Source: JBFGCT01 sp041581055
Lineage (GTDB): Bacteria > Actinomycetota > Acidimicrobiia > Acidimicrobiales > Ilumatobacteraceae
Assembly (NCBI GenBank): GCA_041581055.1
Contig: JBFGCT010000037.1
Span: 1 to 26,605, forward strand
Length of the DNA stretch: 26,605 nucleotides
Direction of reading: 5' to 3'
The notes under the pieces were generated by a model. It ran no database searches. It was given only the letters and a program-made list of their open reading frames with translations, and had not been told where the DNA came from. Shown piece after piece: positions 6,519 through 14,446 of this stretch. The position numbers were made by a program, and so were the translations under genes. Positions within the stretch are counted from its first letter, which is position 1. Each line of letters begins with the position of its first letter.

Positions 6519-8082
6519 GGCTCGAATCCTCGTCACCGAAGAGATCGCCGAGAGAGGCCTCGACCGCCTCCGCGCGGCGGGCCATGACGTCGACGTGCGG
6601 CTCGGGCTGTCGCCCGACGAGCTGCTCGACGCGGTTCCCGGCGCCGCCGCCCTCGTCATCCGCTCGGCGACGCAGGTCGACGCCGCCGTGCTCGCCGCCG
6701 GGGCCGACCTGATGGTCGTCGGGCGCGCCGGCATCGGGCTCGACAACGTCGACGTGCCGGCGGCGACGACGCGCGGCGTGATGGTCGTCAACGCCCCGCA
6801 GAGCAACATCGTGTCGGCCGCCGAGCACACGATGGCCCTGCTGCTGGCGCTGGCCCGCAACGTGCCGCAGGCCCACGCCGCGCTGGTCGACGGCCGCTGG
6901 GAGCGCAGCCGGTGGGAGGGCGTCGAACTCGCCGACAAGACGCTCGGAATCGTCGGGCTCGGACGGATCGGCAAGCTGGTCGCCGAGCGGGCCAAGGCGT
7001 TTGGGATGCGCCTCGCGGCGTACGACCCCTACGTCTCCGACGAGCGGGCGAAGCGGCTCGGCGTCGAGCTGATGGCACTCGATCAGATCGTCGCCCAATC
7101 GGACTTCCTGGCGATCCACCTCCCGAAGACGCCCGACACGATCGGCCTGATCAACCGCGACCTGCTGCTCAAGGCGAAGCCGACGCTGCGGCTGATCAAT
7201 GTCGCCCGCGGCGGCATCGTCGACGAGCGCGACCTCGCCGAGTGCCTGCGCGACGGCGTGATCGCCGGCGCCGCGCTCGACGTGTTCTCGACCGAGCCGA
7301 CGACCGAGTCGCCGCTGTTCGAGATCGACTCGGTGATCGTCACGCCGCACCTCGGGGCGAGCACCCGCGAGGCCCAGGACAAGGCCGGCGAGACGATCGC
7401 GTCGATGGTCGAGCTGGCGCTGGCCGGCGACTTCGTGCCGTTCGCGGTCAACGTCAACGCCGCCGAGGCGAACGAGACGATCCGCCCCTACCTGCCGCTC
7501 GCCGAGCGCCTCGGCGGGCTGTTCGTGTCGCTCGTCGGCGAGCTGCCGACGACGCTGGAGATCTGCACCGAGGGCGAGATCGCCGGGTACGACACGCGGA
7601 TCATCGAGCTGGCGGTGCTCAAGGGGTTCTTCGGGGCGATCTCCGCCGAGCCCGTGACGTACGTCAACGCGCCGCAGCTGGCCCGGGACCACGGGGTCGA
7701 GGTGCGCGACGTGCAGTGCGACCACTCGCCCGACTTCGTCAACCTGTTGAAGCTGATCGGCGGCGGCCACGAGATCAGCGGCACGCTGTACGGCCCGCGC
7801 AGCGAGCAGCGCATCGTCAACATCGACGGCACGCCGTTCGACGTGCCGCCCGCCGACCACATGGTCGTCGTCACCAACGACGACCGGCCCGGCGTGATCG
7901 GCACGGTCGGGACCGCGCTGGGCGACGCCGGCGTCAACATCGGCGACATGGACGTCAGCCGCGTCGAGGGGTCGAGGACCGCCGTCATGCTGATCGCCCC
8001 GACCGCCGAGGTGCCCGCCGACGTGCTCCAGAAGCTCCGCGAGTCGCCCGGCATCCTCAGCGTCATCACCCTGACGGGCTGA
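6517..8082 (+). CDS. serA: D-3-phosphoglycerate dehydrogenase
   Basis: A 521-residue protein (523 if GTG 6511 is used) that catalyses the first step of serine synthesis, oxidising 3-phosphoglycerate with NAD+. Visible: the N-terminal substrate domain with RAGIGLDNVD, the Rossmann motif GLGRIG, and the catalytic triad R231 (NVARGG), E260 (STEP) and H278 (TPHLGAS), with the 29- and 18-residue spacing of the mycobacterial enzyme. An intervening domain and a C-terminal ACT domain (about 450-521, NDDRPGVIG) follow. This is the long, actinobacterial form regulated through its C-terminal domains. Start choice is uncertain; see the hairpin entry. Confidence 0.95.
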   Translation: MARILVTEEIAERGLDRLRAAGHDVDVRLGLSPDELLDAVPGAAALVIRSATQVDAAVLAAGADLMVVGRAGIGLDNVDVPAATTRGVMVVNAPQSNIVSAAEHTMALLLALARNVPQAHAALVDGRWERSRWEGVELADKTLGIVGLGRIGKLVAERAKAFGMRLAAYDPYVSDERAKRLGVELMALDQIVAQSDFLAIHLPKTPDTIGLINRDLLLKAKPTLRLINVARGGIVDERDLAECLRDGVIAGAALDVFSTEPTTESPLFEIDSVIVTPHLGASTREAQDKAGETIASMVELALAGDFVPFAVNVNAAEANETIRPYLPLAERLGGLFVSLVGELPTTLEICTEGEIAGYDTRIIELAVLKGFFGAISAEPVTYVNAPQLARDHGVEVRDVQCDHSPDFVNLLKLIGGGHEISGTLYGPRSEQRIVNIDGTPFDVPPADHMVVVTNDDRPGVIGTVGTALGDAGVNIGDMDVSRVEGSRTAVMLIAPTAEVPADVLQKLRESPGILSVITLTG

Positions 8083-8178
8083 CGCTCGAGCGGCGGGTTG
8101 CGGTCCGCCAGGCTCGGTGGCGCTGTCGCTGCGGCGGCTAACGTGAGCCGGAATCCGTCTCGACGCATCGGAAGCCCC

Positions 8179-8412
8179 TTGGACGACGCCAGCGACCGCT
8201 CTTCGAACCCCGCGCTGAGCGAGGGCGTCGCCCGCCTGCAGGAGACGGTCGGCCTCTTCGGGCGCGCGCTTCGGAAGGGCAGCACGTCCGACGTCGAATC
8301 CCACGCGCTGACGGTGCTTCGAGCGGTCGCCGACCTGCTCGAGGCGCACGAGCTCGAGGCCCGTTCCGGCGGCGCCGACCGAGCGGCGGGCACCCATCGG
8401 CGACGTGCCTGA
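8179..8412 (+). CDS. Small hypothetical protein
   Basis: I do not recognise this protein. From a TTG at 8179 it is 77 residues; GTG at 8143 would give 89. The TTG is preceded by GGAAG at 8170-8174, and TAACGT at 8139-8144 resembles a -10 element, which favours the TTG. The middle is predicted to form two amphipathic helices (ALSEGVARLQETVGLFGRAL and SHALTVLRAVADLLEAHELE), and third codon positions are strongly GC, as in real genes of this window. It fills most of the space between serA and the LLM gene. The C-terminus is Arg-rich and may be less conserved. Confidence 0.45.
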   Translation: MDDASDRSSNPALSEGVARLQETVGLFGRALRKGSTSDVESHALTVLRAVADLLEAHELEARSGGADRAAGTHRRRA

Positions 8413-8486
8413 ATCCCACCGACCGGCCGGGCGCGCCGGCGACCCGGCGGCCGGTCGGCCGCCGGTCAAGGCACTAGGGTCGGCGG

Positions 8487-9380
8487 GTGCGGATCGGCAC
8501 GCTCCTGATGCCAACCGACCCCTGGGACGAGACGCTGACGGTGGTCGCGCGTGTCGAGGCGCTCGGCTACCACCATGTCTGGGTCTACGACCATCTGTTG
8601 TGGCAGCGCTATCGCGATCGGCCGTGGCACGCGACGTACCCCTGGCTGACCGGGCTGGCGGCGGCGACGACCCGGATCCGGTTGGGAACGATGGTCTCGA
8701 ATCTCAACATCCGCCATCCCCTCACGCTGGCGAAGGACGCGGTGACGATCGACCACGTCTCGGGCGGGAGGTTGACGATCGGTCTCGGCGCCGGTGGCCG
8801 GGGGTTCGACGCGACGGTCCTCGGGCAGGAGCGCCTGAGCCGGCGCCAGCGCGTCGACCGGCTCGAGGAGGGAGCGCGCCTCGTCGACGGGCTGTTGCGG
8901 GGCGACATCGAGGACCACAGTGGCCACTACTTCGAGGTGCGGGGGGCACGCATGCTGCCCGGATGCGTGCAGACGCCTCGGGTTCCGCTGGCGATCGCCG
9001 CCGGTGGGCGGCGCGCCCTGCGCGTCGTCGCCGAGGTGGGTGACGCGTGGATCACCTACGGCGACACCACGTACGGCGACGTGTCGGCGGCGGGCACCGA
9101 GCGCATCGTCCGCGAACAAGCGTCGTGGCTCGACGAACGATGCGACGAGCTGGGCCGCGACCCAACGGCGATCGATCGGGTCTACCTGATCGGAAACACC
9201 CAGGAGCGGCCGCTGGCGAGCATCGACGCGTTCGACGACTTCCTCGGCCGGTACGCCGAGCTGGGGTTCACCGACCTCGTGTTCCATCACCCGCGACGCG
9301 ACGACCCCGTCTGGAGCGACGGTCAGGAGATCGTCGAACTCATCGCCGAACGACACCTGGGCAACGACGACGGGCGCTGA
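8487..9380 (+). CDS. LLM-class (luciferase-like) F420-dependent-type oxidoreductase
   Basis: This 297-residue protein has the bacterial-luciferase TIM-barrel pattern: an N-terminal RIGTLLMP strand, EALGYHHVWVYDH, the TTRIRLGTMVSN strand, RHPLTLAKDAVTIDHVSGGRLTIGLGAGG, and the late DAWITYGD segment. In actinobacteria such proteins mostly use coenzyme F420, and less often FMN, to oxidise or reduce small organic substrates. The substrate cannot be inferred. The start is the GTG at 8487, directly after GGCGG. It is convergent with the anti-sigma gene, with only 27 bp between the stop codons. Confidence 0.88.
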   Translation: MRIGTLLMPTDPWDETLTVVARVEALGYHHVWVYDHLLWQRYRDRPWHATYPWLTGLAAATTRIRLGTMVSNLNIRHPLTLAKDAVTIDHVSGGRLTIGLGAGGRGFDATVLGQERLSRRQRVDRLEEGARLVDGLLRGDIEDHSGHYFEVRGARMLPGCVQTPRVPLAIAAGGRRALRVVAEVGDAWITYGDTTYGDVSAAGTERIVREQASWLDERCDELGRDPTAIDRVYLIGNTQERPLASIDAFDDFLGRYAELGFTDLVFHHPRRDDPVWSDGQEIVELIAERHLGNDDGR

Positions 9381-9407
9381 GCCGCCGTTCGCCCGCGACC
9401 CGTGCGG

Positions 9408-10409
9408 TCAGAGCGCGAAGACGCGGGCGGCGGCGAGCAGGCGCTCCGCCGTCGCCCGGTCGCCCTCGATCGTCGCGTCCAGGTCGTCGATGTCGATGCG
9501 TCGGGCGGCGAGGCGGCAGTAGTCGACGACGTCGGCGGCGATGAGGACGTCTCGGCGGTCCGGATCGCCGAGGTCGGCGGTGCCGCCGCCCTGTCCGGTC
9601 AGCACGACGCGCGCCCCGCCGAACGTCGCGTCAGGGGCGACGAGCGGGAAGACCAGGGGGAGGGTTGCCACGGAGAACTGCGACATCGCCCGCAGGTCGG
9701 CCGCGCCCGGCGCGACCATCGGGCGGCCCGTGGCGCGACGGACGTCGTCGGCGTGGGTCCACACCTCGAACGAGCGGGCGATGAGCAGGCTGGCGACCGA
9801 CAGCGGCCAGTTGTGGAACTGGACTTGGTCGTCGAGGGCCGGCCCGCCGTCGGCGCCGATCTTCTCGATCGCGGACGTCGCCGCCGCGTGCCAATCGGCG
9901 GCGGTGCGCGATCCGGGGTGGCGCAACTGCTCGGCGATCTCGGCGGCGCCGATCTCGAGGTGGCCGGCCGACCCGTCGGGGTGCGGTTCGGCGAGCCCCA
10001 GCTGCCCGGCGGCGTACCGCTCGATGACGAGGAGGTGGGCGATCAGACCGTGCACCGTCCACCGGTACGGCGCGGCCGGGGCCCGGTACTCCGCCTCGGT
10101 GAGCTCGTCGAGGAGCTGGCGAAGGGCGGAGACCTGGGTGGCGAACAGCGCGATCGGGTCGGTCGCGGCGACCGACGTCGGCGGGTGTTGCCGCGCCTGC
10201 GCGAGCACGCTCGAGCGAAGCTCGTCCGGGGGCGCCGGCTCGACGGCCTCGCCCAGCGCGGTTGCCGCCCGTCGCAGCTCGGCCGCGGTGCGGGCGAGCG
10301 CAGGGTCGGCGGCGAGCGCCTGCTCGACCCGCTCGGCCACGTCGGCATCGACCGCGCCGAGCGCCCACGCTCCCAACAGCTGGTCGATCTCGCGCGGCGT
10401 CAGTTCCAT
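9408..10409 (-). CDS. Anti-sigma-like domain fused to an MDMPI/DinB-type metal-binding domain
   Basis: A 333-residue protein with two parts. Residues 1-75 (IDQLLGAWALGAVDAD, then an Ala-rich helix) look like the N-terminal sigma-binding region of RskA-type anti-sigma factors. Residues about 85-260 look like the maleylpyruvate isomerase / DinB four-helix fold used by mycothiol-dependent enzymes. The zinc-ligand pattern is intact: H125 (GLIAHL), E215 and H219 (FEVWTHADD). The C-terminal part (about 265-333) resembles the alpha/beta MDMPI C-terminal domain. No membrane helix is seen, so this would be a soluble regulator. The ATG overlaps the end of the ECF sigma gene by 10 bp, supporting a sigma/anti-sigma pair. 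Thiol or metal sensing is inference. Confidence 0.78.
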   Translation of the reverse strand: MELTPREIDQLLGAWALGAVDADVAERVEQALAADPALARTAAELRRAATALGEAVEPAPPDELRSSVLAQARQHPPTSVAATDPIALFATQVSALRQLLDELTEAEYRAPAAPYRWTVHGLIAHLLVIERYAAGQLGLAEPHPDGSAGHLEIGAAEIAEQLRHPGSRTAADWHAAATSAIEKIGADGGPALDDQVQFHNWPLSVASLLIARSFEVWTHADDVRRATGRPMVAPGAADLRAMSQFSVATLPLVFPLVAPDATFGGARVVLTGQGGGTADLGDPDRRDVLIAADVVDYCRLAARRIDIDDLDATIEGDRATAERLLAAARVFAL

Positions 10410-10978
10410 GGCTCGCCGCCTTCGCCGTCGAGCTGACCCGCCAGCTCGCGGGCCAGCCGCCCGAGTCCCAGCCGGAGCCGTGACTTGGTCGTCCCCTCGG
10501 CGGTGTGTGTCGCCTTGGCGACGTCGCGGAACGACATCCCGCCAAAGTAGGCCAGCTCGATCGCCGTCCGCTGGGCGGCCGGCAGCCGGAGGACCGCGGC
10601 GTGGACGCGCTCGGCGGACACCGCGGCGAGCGCGTCGTCCTCCACGCTGTCGTCCCGTCGGCATTCGGCGCGGCTCGCCCGTCGCTCGCGCGCCTCGCGG
10701 CGCTGCAGGCTGCGCACCGTGTCGATCGCCCGGCGCCGGGCGATCACCGCCAGATAGGCGCGCAGCCCGCCCTGGTCGGGGTGGTACGCGTCGGGGTGCC
10801 GCCAGAGGTGGACGAACACGTCTTGGGTGACGTCGTTCGCGCGGTCGGCGCCGAGGCACTGGGCGGCGATCCGGTGCACGACCGCGCTGTAGCGGTCGTA
10901 CACGGCGGCGAGGGCACAGTCGTCCCCCGCCCGGATCCGGTCGACCATCGACCGGTCCCAAGCGCGCGGCTCGTTCAC
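10400..10978 (-). CDS. ECF-family RNA polymerase sigma factor
   Basis: From the GTG at 10978 the protein has 192 residues. Region 2 is RIRAGDDCALAAVYDRYS followed by DVTQDVFVHLWRHPDAY. Region 4 is LPAAQRTAIELAYFGGMSF with the helix-turn-helix DVAKATHTAEGTTKSRLR. The overall size and overlap with an anti-sigma-like gene fit an ECF sigma factor of the SigK/RskA style. The frame remains open to an ATG at 11050, which would add 24 low-complexity residues; the GTG is preferred because ECF proteins usually begin about ten residues before the RIRAGD motif. A 12-bp inverted repeat abuts this GTG. Confidence 0.88.
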   Translation of the reverse strand: MNEPRAWDRSMVDRIRAGDDCALAAVYDRYSAVVHRIAAQCLGADRANDVTQDVFVHLWRHPDAYHPDQGGLRAYLAVIARRRAIDTVRSLQRREARERRASRAECRRDDSVEDDALAAVSAERVHAAVLRLPAAQRTAIELAYFGGMSFRDVAKATHTAEGTTKSRLRLGLGRLARELAGQLDGEGGEPWN

Positions 10979-11010
10979 CGCCACCGACGCTACCGCCTGC
11001 GTCGGTGGCG
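10979..11010. promoter_or_regulatory. 12-bp perfect inverted repeat abutting the sigma-factor start
   Basis: CGCCACCGACGC and GCGTCGGTGGCG are exact reverse complements separated by 8 nt (TACCGCCT). The repeat ends one base before the GTG start codon on the minus strand. It could be an mRNA hairpin that controls translation or a protein-binding operator. If translation instead starts at 11050, it lies inside the coding region. Confidence 0.65.
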
Positions 11011-11112
11011 AGTGAGCGGCGAGCGGGCGTGCAAGGGTCAGCGTCGGCATTCGCTCACCGACGCCCCCGGGGAGCCGCTCGGCGAGCGGTGACGACGGCC
11101 GCCACAGGGTCG

Positions 11113-11152
11113 CCGCCGGCGTCCGCGGCTCGGCCGGCGACGCCGGTGGCGG
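11113..11152 (-). terminator. GC-rich imperfect hairpin after the NTF2-like gene
   Basis: CCGCCGGCGTC (11113-11123) can pair with GACGCCGGTGGCGG (11139-11152) with a 3-nt bulge. It lies 18 bp beyond the stop codon of the NTF2-like gene on the minus strand. No T-tract follows, so it is only a candidate terminator. Confidence 0.4.
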
Positions 11153-11169
11153 TCCGCACGGGCCGGGCC

Positions 11170-11598
11170 TCAGCCGGCGCTCGCCGACGCGGTCACCGGG
11201 CGGGCCGCCGCCTCGTGGACCGCAATGTCGAGGACGTGCCGGAACCTCTCGGCCTTGCCGTCCGGCCCGAAGGTCCAGATGTGGACCGAGGTCTCCTCGG
11301 GGATCGGCCGACCGGTCTTGACGTTGCGGCCGATCTCCCGAACGGCGACGATCACCGTGTCGCCGCCCTCGCAGGGCTGACCCGGCTCGAAGGTGGTCAG
11401 CTCGAAGTTCTCCGCCAGCGCGGTGAAGAACCCGGCGACCTCCTCCTTGCCCGTCCGCGGCTGCAGGTATGGCAGGTCGGTCTGGCGGATCCCATGGTCC
11501 CAGCGGACGTCATCGGCCAACTGGTCGAGGATGTGCGGGATGTCGCCGCGCCCGAAGGCGGCATAGATCCCCATCACGGTGTCGGTGTTCCTGCTCAT
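11170..11598 (-). CDS. NTF2-like / SnoaL-like (ketosteroid isomerase fold) protein
   Basis: The 142-residue protein has the NTF2 fold pattern: the first helices MGIYAAFGRGDIPHILDQLADDVRW, then GKEEVAGFFTALAENF, then beta strands with EIGRNVKTGRPIPEETSVHIWTFGPDGK. Small enzymes and ligand-binding proteins of many kinds share this fold, so the function is not predictable. The ATG has a good ribosome-binding site, GGAGGG, on the minus strand 7-8 nt upstream. It stands alone, 204 bp downstream of the CorA gene. Confidence 0.8.
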   Translation of the reverse strand: MSRNTDTVMGIYAAFGRGDIPHILDQLADDVRWDHGIRQTDLPYLQPRTGKEEVAGFFTALAENFELTTFEPGQPCEGGDTVIVAVREIGRNVKTGRPIPEETSVHIWTFGPDGKAERFRHVLDIAVHEAAARPVTASASAG

Positions 11599-11802
11599 CT
11601 GGTTCCCTCCTCGGGGTGTGTTGTTTTCCGTGGTTCGTCACGGTGGCGGTCATCGGATCACCCGCGCCCCGATCACCCGGCGATCGCGGGCCCACCACAG
11701 CCAGGTCACGGGGAGGAGGGAGGCGAGGTAGCCCGAATCCGCTCGGGATGCGGGCACCAGCCGGGAAGGCCCTCCAAGGTCGAATCGCATCGCACGTCGC
11801 CG
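11599..11802. other. Intergenic region between the NTF2-like and CorA genes
   Basis: No gene is supported here. The part next to 11598 holds the NTF2-gene ribosome-binding site and a T/G-rich stretch (11618-11635) that is the most AT-rich segment nearby and may contain its promoter. The short inverted pair CCCGA / TCGGG (about 11732-11747) is weak. Confidence 0.4.
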
Positions 11803-12810
11803 TCAGAGCCAGCCGCTGCGCTTGAAGAAGCGGTACAGCACGGCGACGACGACGCTCATCAACACGAGCGCCAGCGGGTAGCCGAGACCCCACCGCAGCT
11901 CGGGCATCGTGTCGAAGTTCATCCCGTAGACGCCCGCGATCATCGTCGGGACGGCGGCCATCGCCACCCATGCGCTGATCTTGCGCATGTCGTCGTTCTG
12001 GCGGACGGTGATCTGGGTCAGGCTCGCGGTCAGCGCCGCGTCGAGCAGGCCCGACAGCGAGTTCGCCCTGGTGACCGCCCGGTCGAGTTGGTCCGCCGCC
12101 TCGTTCAGGTCGGCGACGACCTCGGGGGGCATCGTCCGCCCGCCCACGCGGATCAGCCGGTTCAGCGGGTCCTGCAGCGCGTCGATCGCCACGAGCAGCC
12201 GGCGCACCTCGCGCTTGAGCCGGTAGAGCCGCTCGACCGGCTGTCGGTGGGTCTCGGTGAACACGTCGGTCTCGACCTGGATCGCGTCGTTCTCGAAGCC
12301 GTCGAGCGCGGGACCGTAGTCGTCGATCACGTGGCCGACGACGGCGGCGAGGACGGCCATCGGCCCGAGCCGGAGATGGTCCGGGTCGCGTTCGAGGCCC
12401 TTGCGCGTCTCGGCGAGCTGGCTCGCCTGGCCGTGGCGGATCGACACGATCGAGCGCGGCCCGACCAACAACGTCATCTCTCCGAGCACCACCGTCTCGT
12501 TCTTGTCGTCGTAGCGCGCCGTGCGCACGACGAGCTGCACGGTCGGCCCGTCGAGGCTCAGCACCGGCCGGGCGTGCGGCGCGAGCACCTCCGCCGGAGA
12601 GACCTCGTCGAGCTGGAGCGCGTCGCACGCCGTGCTCAGCTCGCGCTCGTCGGGCACGCGCAGACCCAACCAGAGGAACCCGGGTTCGTCGGCGGGCTCG
12701 TCGGCGGCGTCGGCCGGACGGGCGCACGGCGCCCACCGGCTCAGCGCGGCCGGGCTCGGGTCGACGTCGACCCGATGGCCGTCGATGTATGCCGCACAGT
12801 CGATGATCAC
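11803..12810 (-). CDS. corA: CorA-family Mg2+/Co2+ transporter
   Basis: The protein has 335 residues from the GTG at 12810; a TTG at 12828 is possible. The signature YGMNF, with G296-M297-N298, lies at the end of the first membrane helix (VAMAAVPTMIAGVYGMNF), and a second helix YPLALVLMSVVVAVLYRFF is followed by a short basic tail, as in CorA channels. The long acidic cytoplasmic domain includes the long stalk helix (LYRLKREVRRLLVAIDALQDPL). CorA pentamers carry divalent cations across the inner membrane. The extracellular loop after GMN reads FDTMPELRWGLGY and keeps the usual MPEL motif. Confidence 0.93.
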   Translation of the reverse strand: MIIDCAAYIDGHRVDVDPSPAALSRWAPCARPADAADEPADEPGFLWLGLRVPDERELSTACDALQLDEVSPAEVLAPHARPVLSLDGPTVQLVVRTARYDDKNETVVLGEMTLLVGPRSIVSIRHGQASQLAETRKGLERDPDHLRLGPMAVLAAVVGHVIDDYGPALDGFENDAIQVETDVFTETHRQPVERLYRLKREVRRLLVAIDALQDPLNRLIRVGGRTMPPEVVADLNEAADQLDRAVTRANSLSGLLDAALTASLTQITVRQNDDMRKISAWVAMAAVPTMIAGVYGMNFDTMPELRWGLGYPLALVLMSVVVAVLYRFFKRSGWL

Positions 12811-12864
12811 CGCACCAGTCTCACCCAAACGCGCGAGCCCGACGCGCCGAACGGGGCGTGGGCC

Positions 12865-13707
12865 CTACGGGTGGATCTGCAGCCGCGCCGCCGTGGACGC
12901 CGCGGCATCGCGGGCGGCCTCGGCGAAGTCGGCCCCGGAGCTGGCGTAGAGGATCGCCCGGCTGGAGTTGACGATCAGCCCGCGGCGCCGGGCGTCGGCG
13001 CCGTGTTCGACGACGGTCGCCGCGTCGCCGCCCTGGGCGCCGACACCGGGGACGAGGATGGGGAGGTTCGGTGCGATCGCCCGGACCTCGGCGAGCTCGG
13101 TCGGGTACGTCGCGCCGACGACCAGCCCACACTCGCCGAGCTGCGACCACCGCGTGGCGACCATCTCGGCGACGTGGGCGTACACCGGCCGGCCGTCGGC
13201 GACGAGCGACTGGACGTCGTCGCCCCCCGGGTTGCTCGTTCGGCAGAGCGCGATGACGCCGCCGCCGTGGGCGAAGTACGGCTCGACCGAGTCGGCGCCC
13301 AAGTACGGGTTGACCGTGACGGCGTGGGCGCCATATCGGCCGAACGCCTCGCGGGCGTAGTGCTCGGCGGTCGGGCCGATGTCGCCACGCTTGGCGTCGA
13401 GGATGAGGGTGACGTTCGGGTGGTGCTCGCGGATGTGGTTGCAGACCCGCTCGAGCGCGGCTTCCTCACGCTGGCCGGCGAAGTAGGCGATCTGCGGTTT
13501 GAACGCGCACACGAGATCGGCGGTCGCGTCGACGATGGCGCGGCAGAAGCGCTCGGTCGCGTCGGCGAGACCGTCGAGCGGCGCCGGCATCCGCGCCAGG
13601 TCGGGGTCGAGGCCGACGCACAGCATCGAGCCGGCGGCGTCCCACGATCGGGCGAGTTGGTCGTGAAAGCTCGTCGTTCCGGGGGCGACCCCCGCGGCCA
13701 ACGTCAC
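12865..13707 (-). CDS. pyrF: Orotidine-5'-phosphate decarboxylase (PyrF type 2)
   Basis: A 280-residue enzyme for the last step of UMP synthesis. The catalytic D-K-x-x-D array is LDAKRGDI with D104, K106 and D109. An N-terminal CVGLDPD strand and AFKPQIAYF are also typical, and the length fits the long actinobacterial subtype. The GTG start at 13707 overlaps the ferredoxin stop by 4 bp (GTGA), so the two are probably translated together. No other pyr gene is in the window, so pyrF is separated from the rest of the pathway here. Confidence 0.95.
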   Translation of the reverse strand: MTLAAGVAPGTTSFHDQLARSWDAAGSMLCVGLDPDLARMPAPLDGLADATERFCRAIVDATADLVCAFKPQIAYFAGQREEAALERVCNHIREHHPNVTLILDAKRGDIGPTAEHYAREAFGRYGAHAVTVNPYLGADSVEPYFAHGGGVIALCRTSNPGGDDVQSLVADGRPVYAHVAEMVATRWSQLGECGLVVGATYPTELAEVRAIAPNLPILVPGVGAQGGDAATVVEHGADARRRGLIVNSSRAILYASSGADFAEAARDAAASTAARLQIHP

Positions 13708-13895
13708 TCCTCGACGGTGATCGCACCGGTGGGGCAGATGTCCGCCGCTTCAAGCACCCGGCCGGCCACCTCCGGGCCGGGGTGCTCCTGCAGAACGTAC
13801 AGGTACCCGTCGCTGCGCACCTCGAAGACCTCGGGGCACACCTGCATGCAGGCACCGGTCGACGCGCACAGGTCGAAATCGACACTGACCTTCAT
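13704..13895 (-). CDS. 3Fe-4S-type ferredoxin
   Basis: A 63-residue ferredoxin. The cluster motif is C10-x5-C16-x3-C20-P, with a further Cys-Pro near the C-terminus (ICPTGAI). The spacing lacks the fourth Cys of a 4Fe-4S site, as in the small actinobacterial 3Fe-4S ferredoxins that supply electrons to cytochromes P450. No P450 or reductase is in the window. The stop overlaps the pyrF start. The ATG at 13895 follows AGGGA on the minus strand. Confidence 0.9.
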   Translation of the reverse strand: MKVSVDFDLCASTGACMQVCPEVFEVRSDGYLYVLQEHPGPEVAGRVLEAADICPTGAITVEE

Positions 13896-13920
13896 CTCGC
13901 TGTCCCTTCGTGGTCGGCGG

Positions 13921-14382
13921 TCACGCCTTCGCTTGGCGGTAGCCGTCGGCGGCGGCCGCCTCGGCCGACGAGTAGCAGCGCTCGGGACCTGTGCGGTCGT
14001 AGAACTGGCCGCCCGGCACGTGGAAGATGCCCGAGTTCTCGTTGGCCTTGATCGGGTGGGTGACCGGGCACGTCCCGTCGTCGTTGGGCGCCACCCACGT
14101 CGCGTCGCCGTTGCCGCTCGGCCGGCTGTCGGCGGTGTCGACGACCGGGTTGACCTGGCCGCCCGGCGCCGGGGCGCCCGATTCCGACGCGCCGCCGGCG
14201 GTGGCCGCGCCGGACGTCGACGAAACCCTCGTGGACGCCGCCGTGTCGAGCGGCGGCCACACCGGCGCCGAGGCCGGCGCCGGCTGACTCCGGGCGCGGA
14301 GCCACGAGTAGAGGGCGCCACCGAGCCCGGCGAGCACGACGAGCCAGAGCGTTCTCCGCAGGAGCGTGGTCAACGATGACAT
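13921..14382 (-). CDS. Membrane-anchored sunset-domain protein
   Basis: The 153-residue protein has an N-terminal hydrophobic helix (LWLVVLAGLGGALYSWL, residues about 12-28), a Ser/Ala/Pro/Gly-rich linker (about 32-95), and a C-terminal domain of about 50 residues with TCPVTHPIKANENSGIFH, PGGQFYDRTGPERCYSS and EAAAADGYRQAK. This last domain matches what is called the sunset domain in actinobacterial proteins; its two Cys may form a disulfide if it lies outside the membrane. No biochemical role is known to me. It is upstream of the ferredoxin on the same strand, with 25 bp between. Confidence 0.78.
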   Translation of the reverse strand: MSSLTTLLRRTLWLVVLAGLGGALYSWLRARSQPAPASAPVWPPLDTAASTRVSSTSGAATAGGASESGAPAPGGQVNPVVDTADSRPSGNGDATWVAPNDDGTCPVTHPIKANENSGIFHVPGGQFYDRTGPERCYSSAEAAAADGYRQAKA

Positions 14383-14446
14383 GAGCCGAGACTAACGAGT
14401 CCGGACACGTCGGTCGTGAACTGGCCGGCGCCGCCGGCCGCGCCGG

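Noticed and set aside
6418..8514. Upstream extension of the minus-strand membrane-protein frame across serA
   Set aside because: It is antisense to serA and to the next two genes; the conserved-looking hydrophobic protein starts at the ATG at 6417.
11510..12736. Second minus-strand frame across the CorA gene
   Set aside because: It is an out-of-frame reading of corA with Arg/Ala-rich composition; CorA motifs are all in the other frame.
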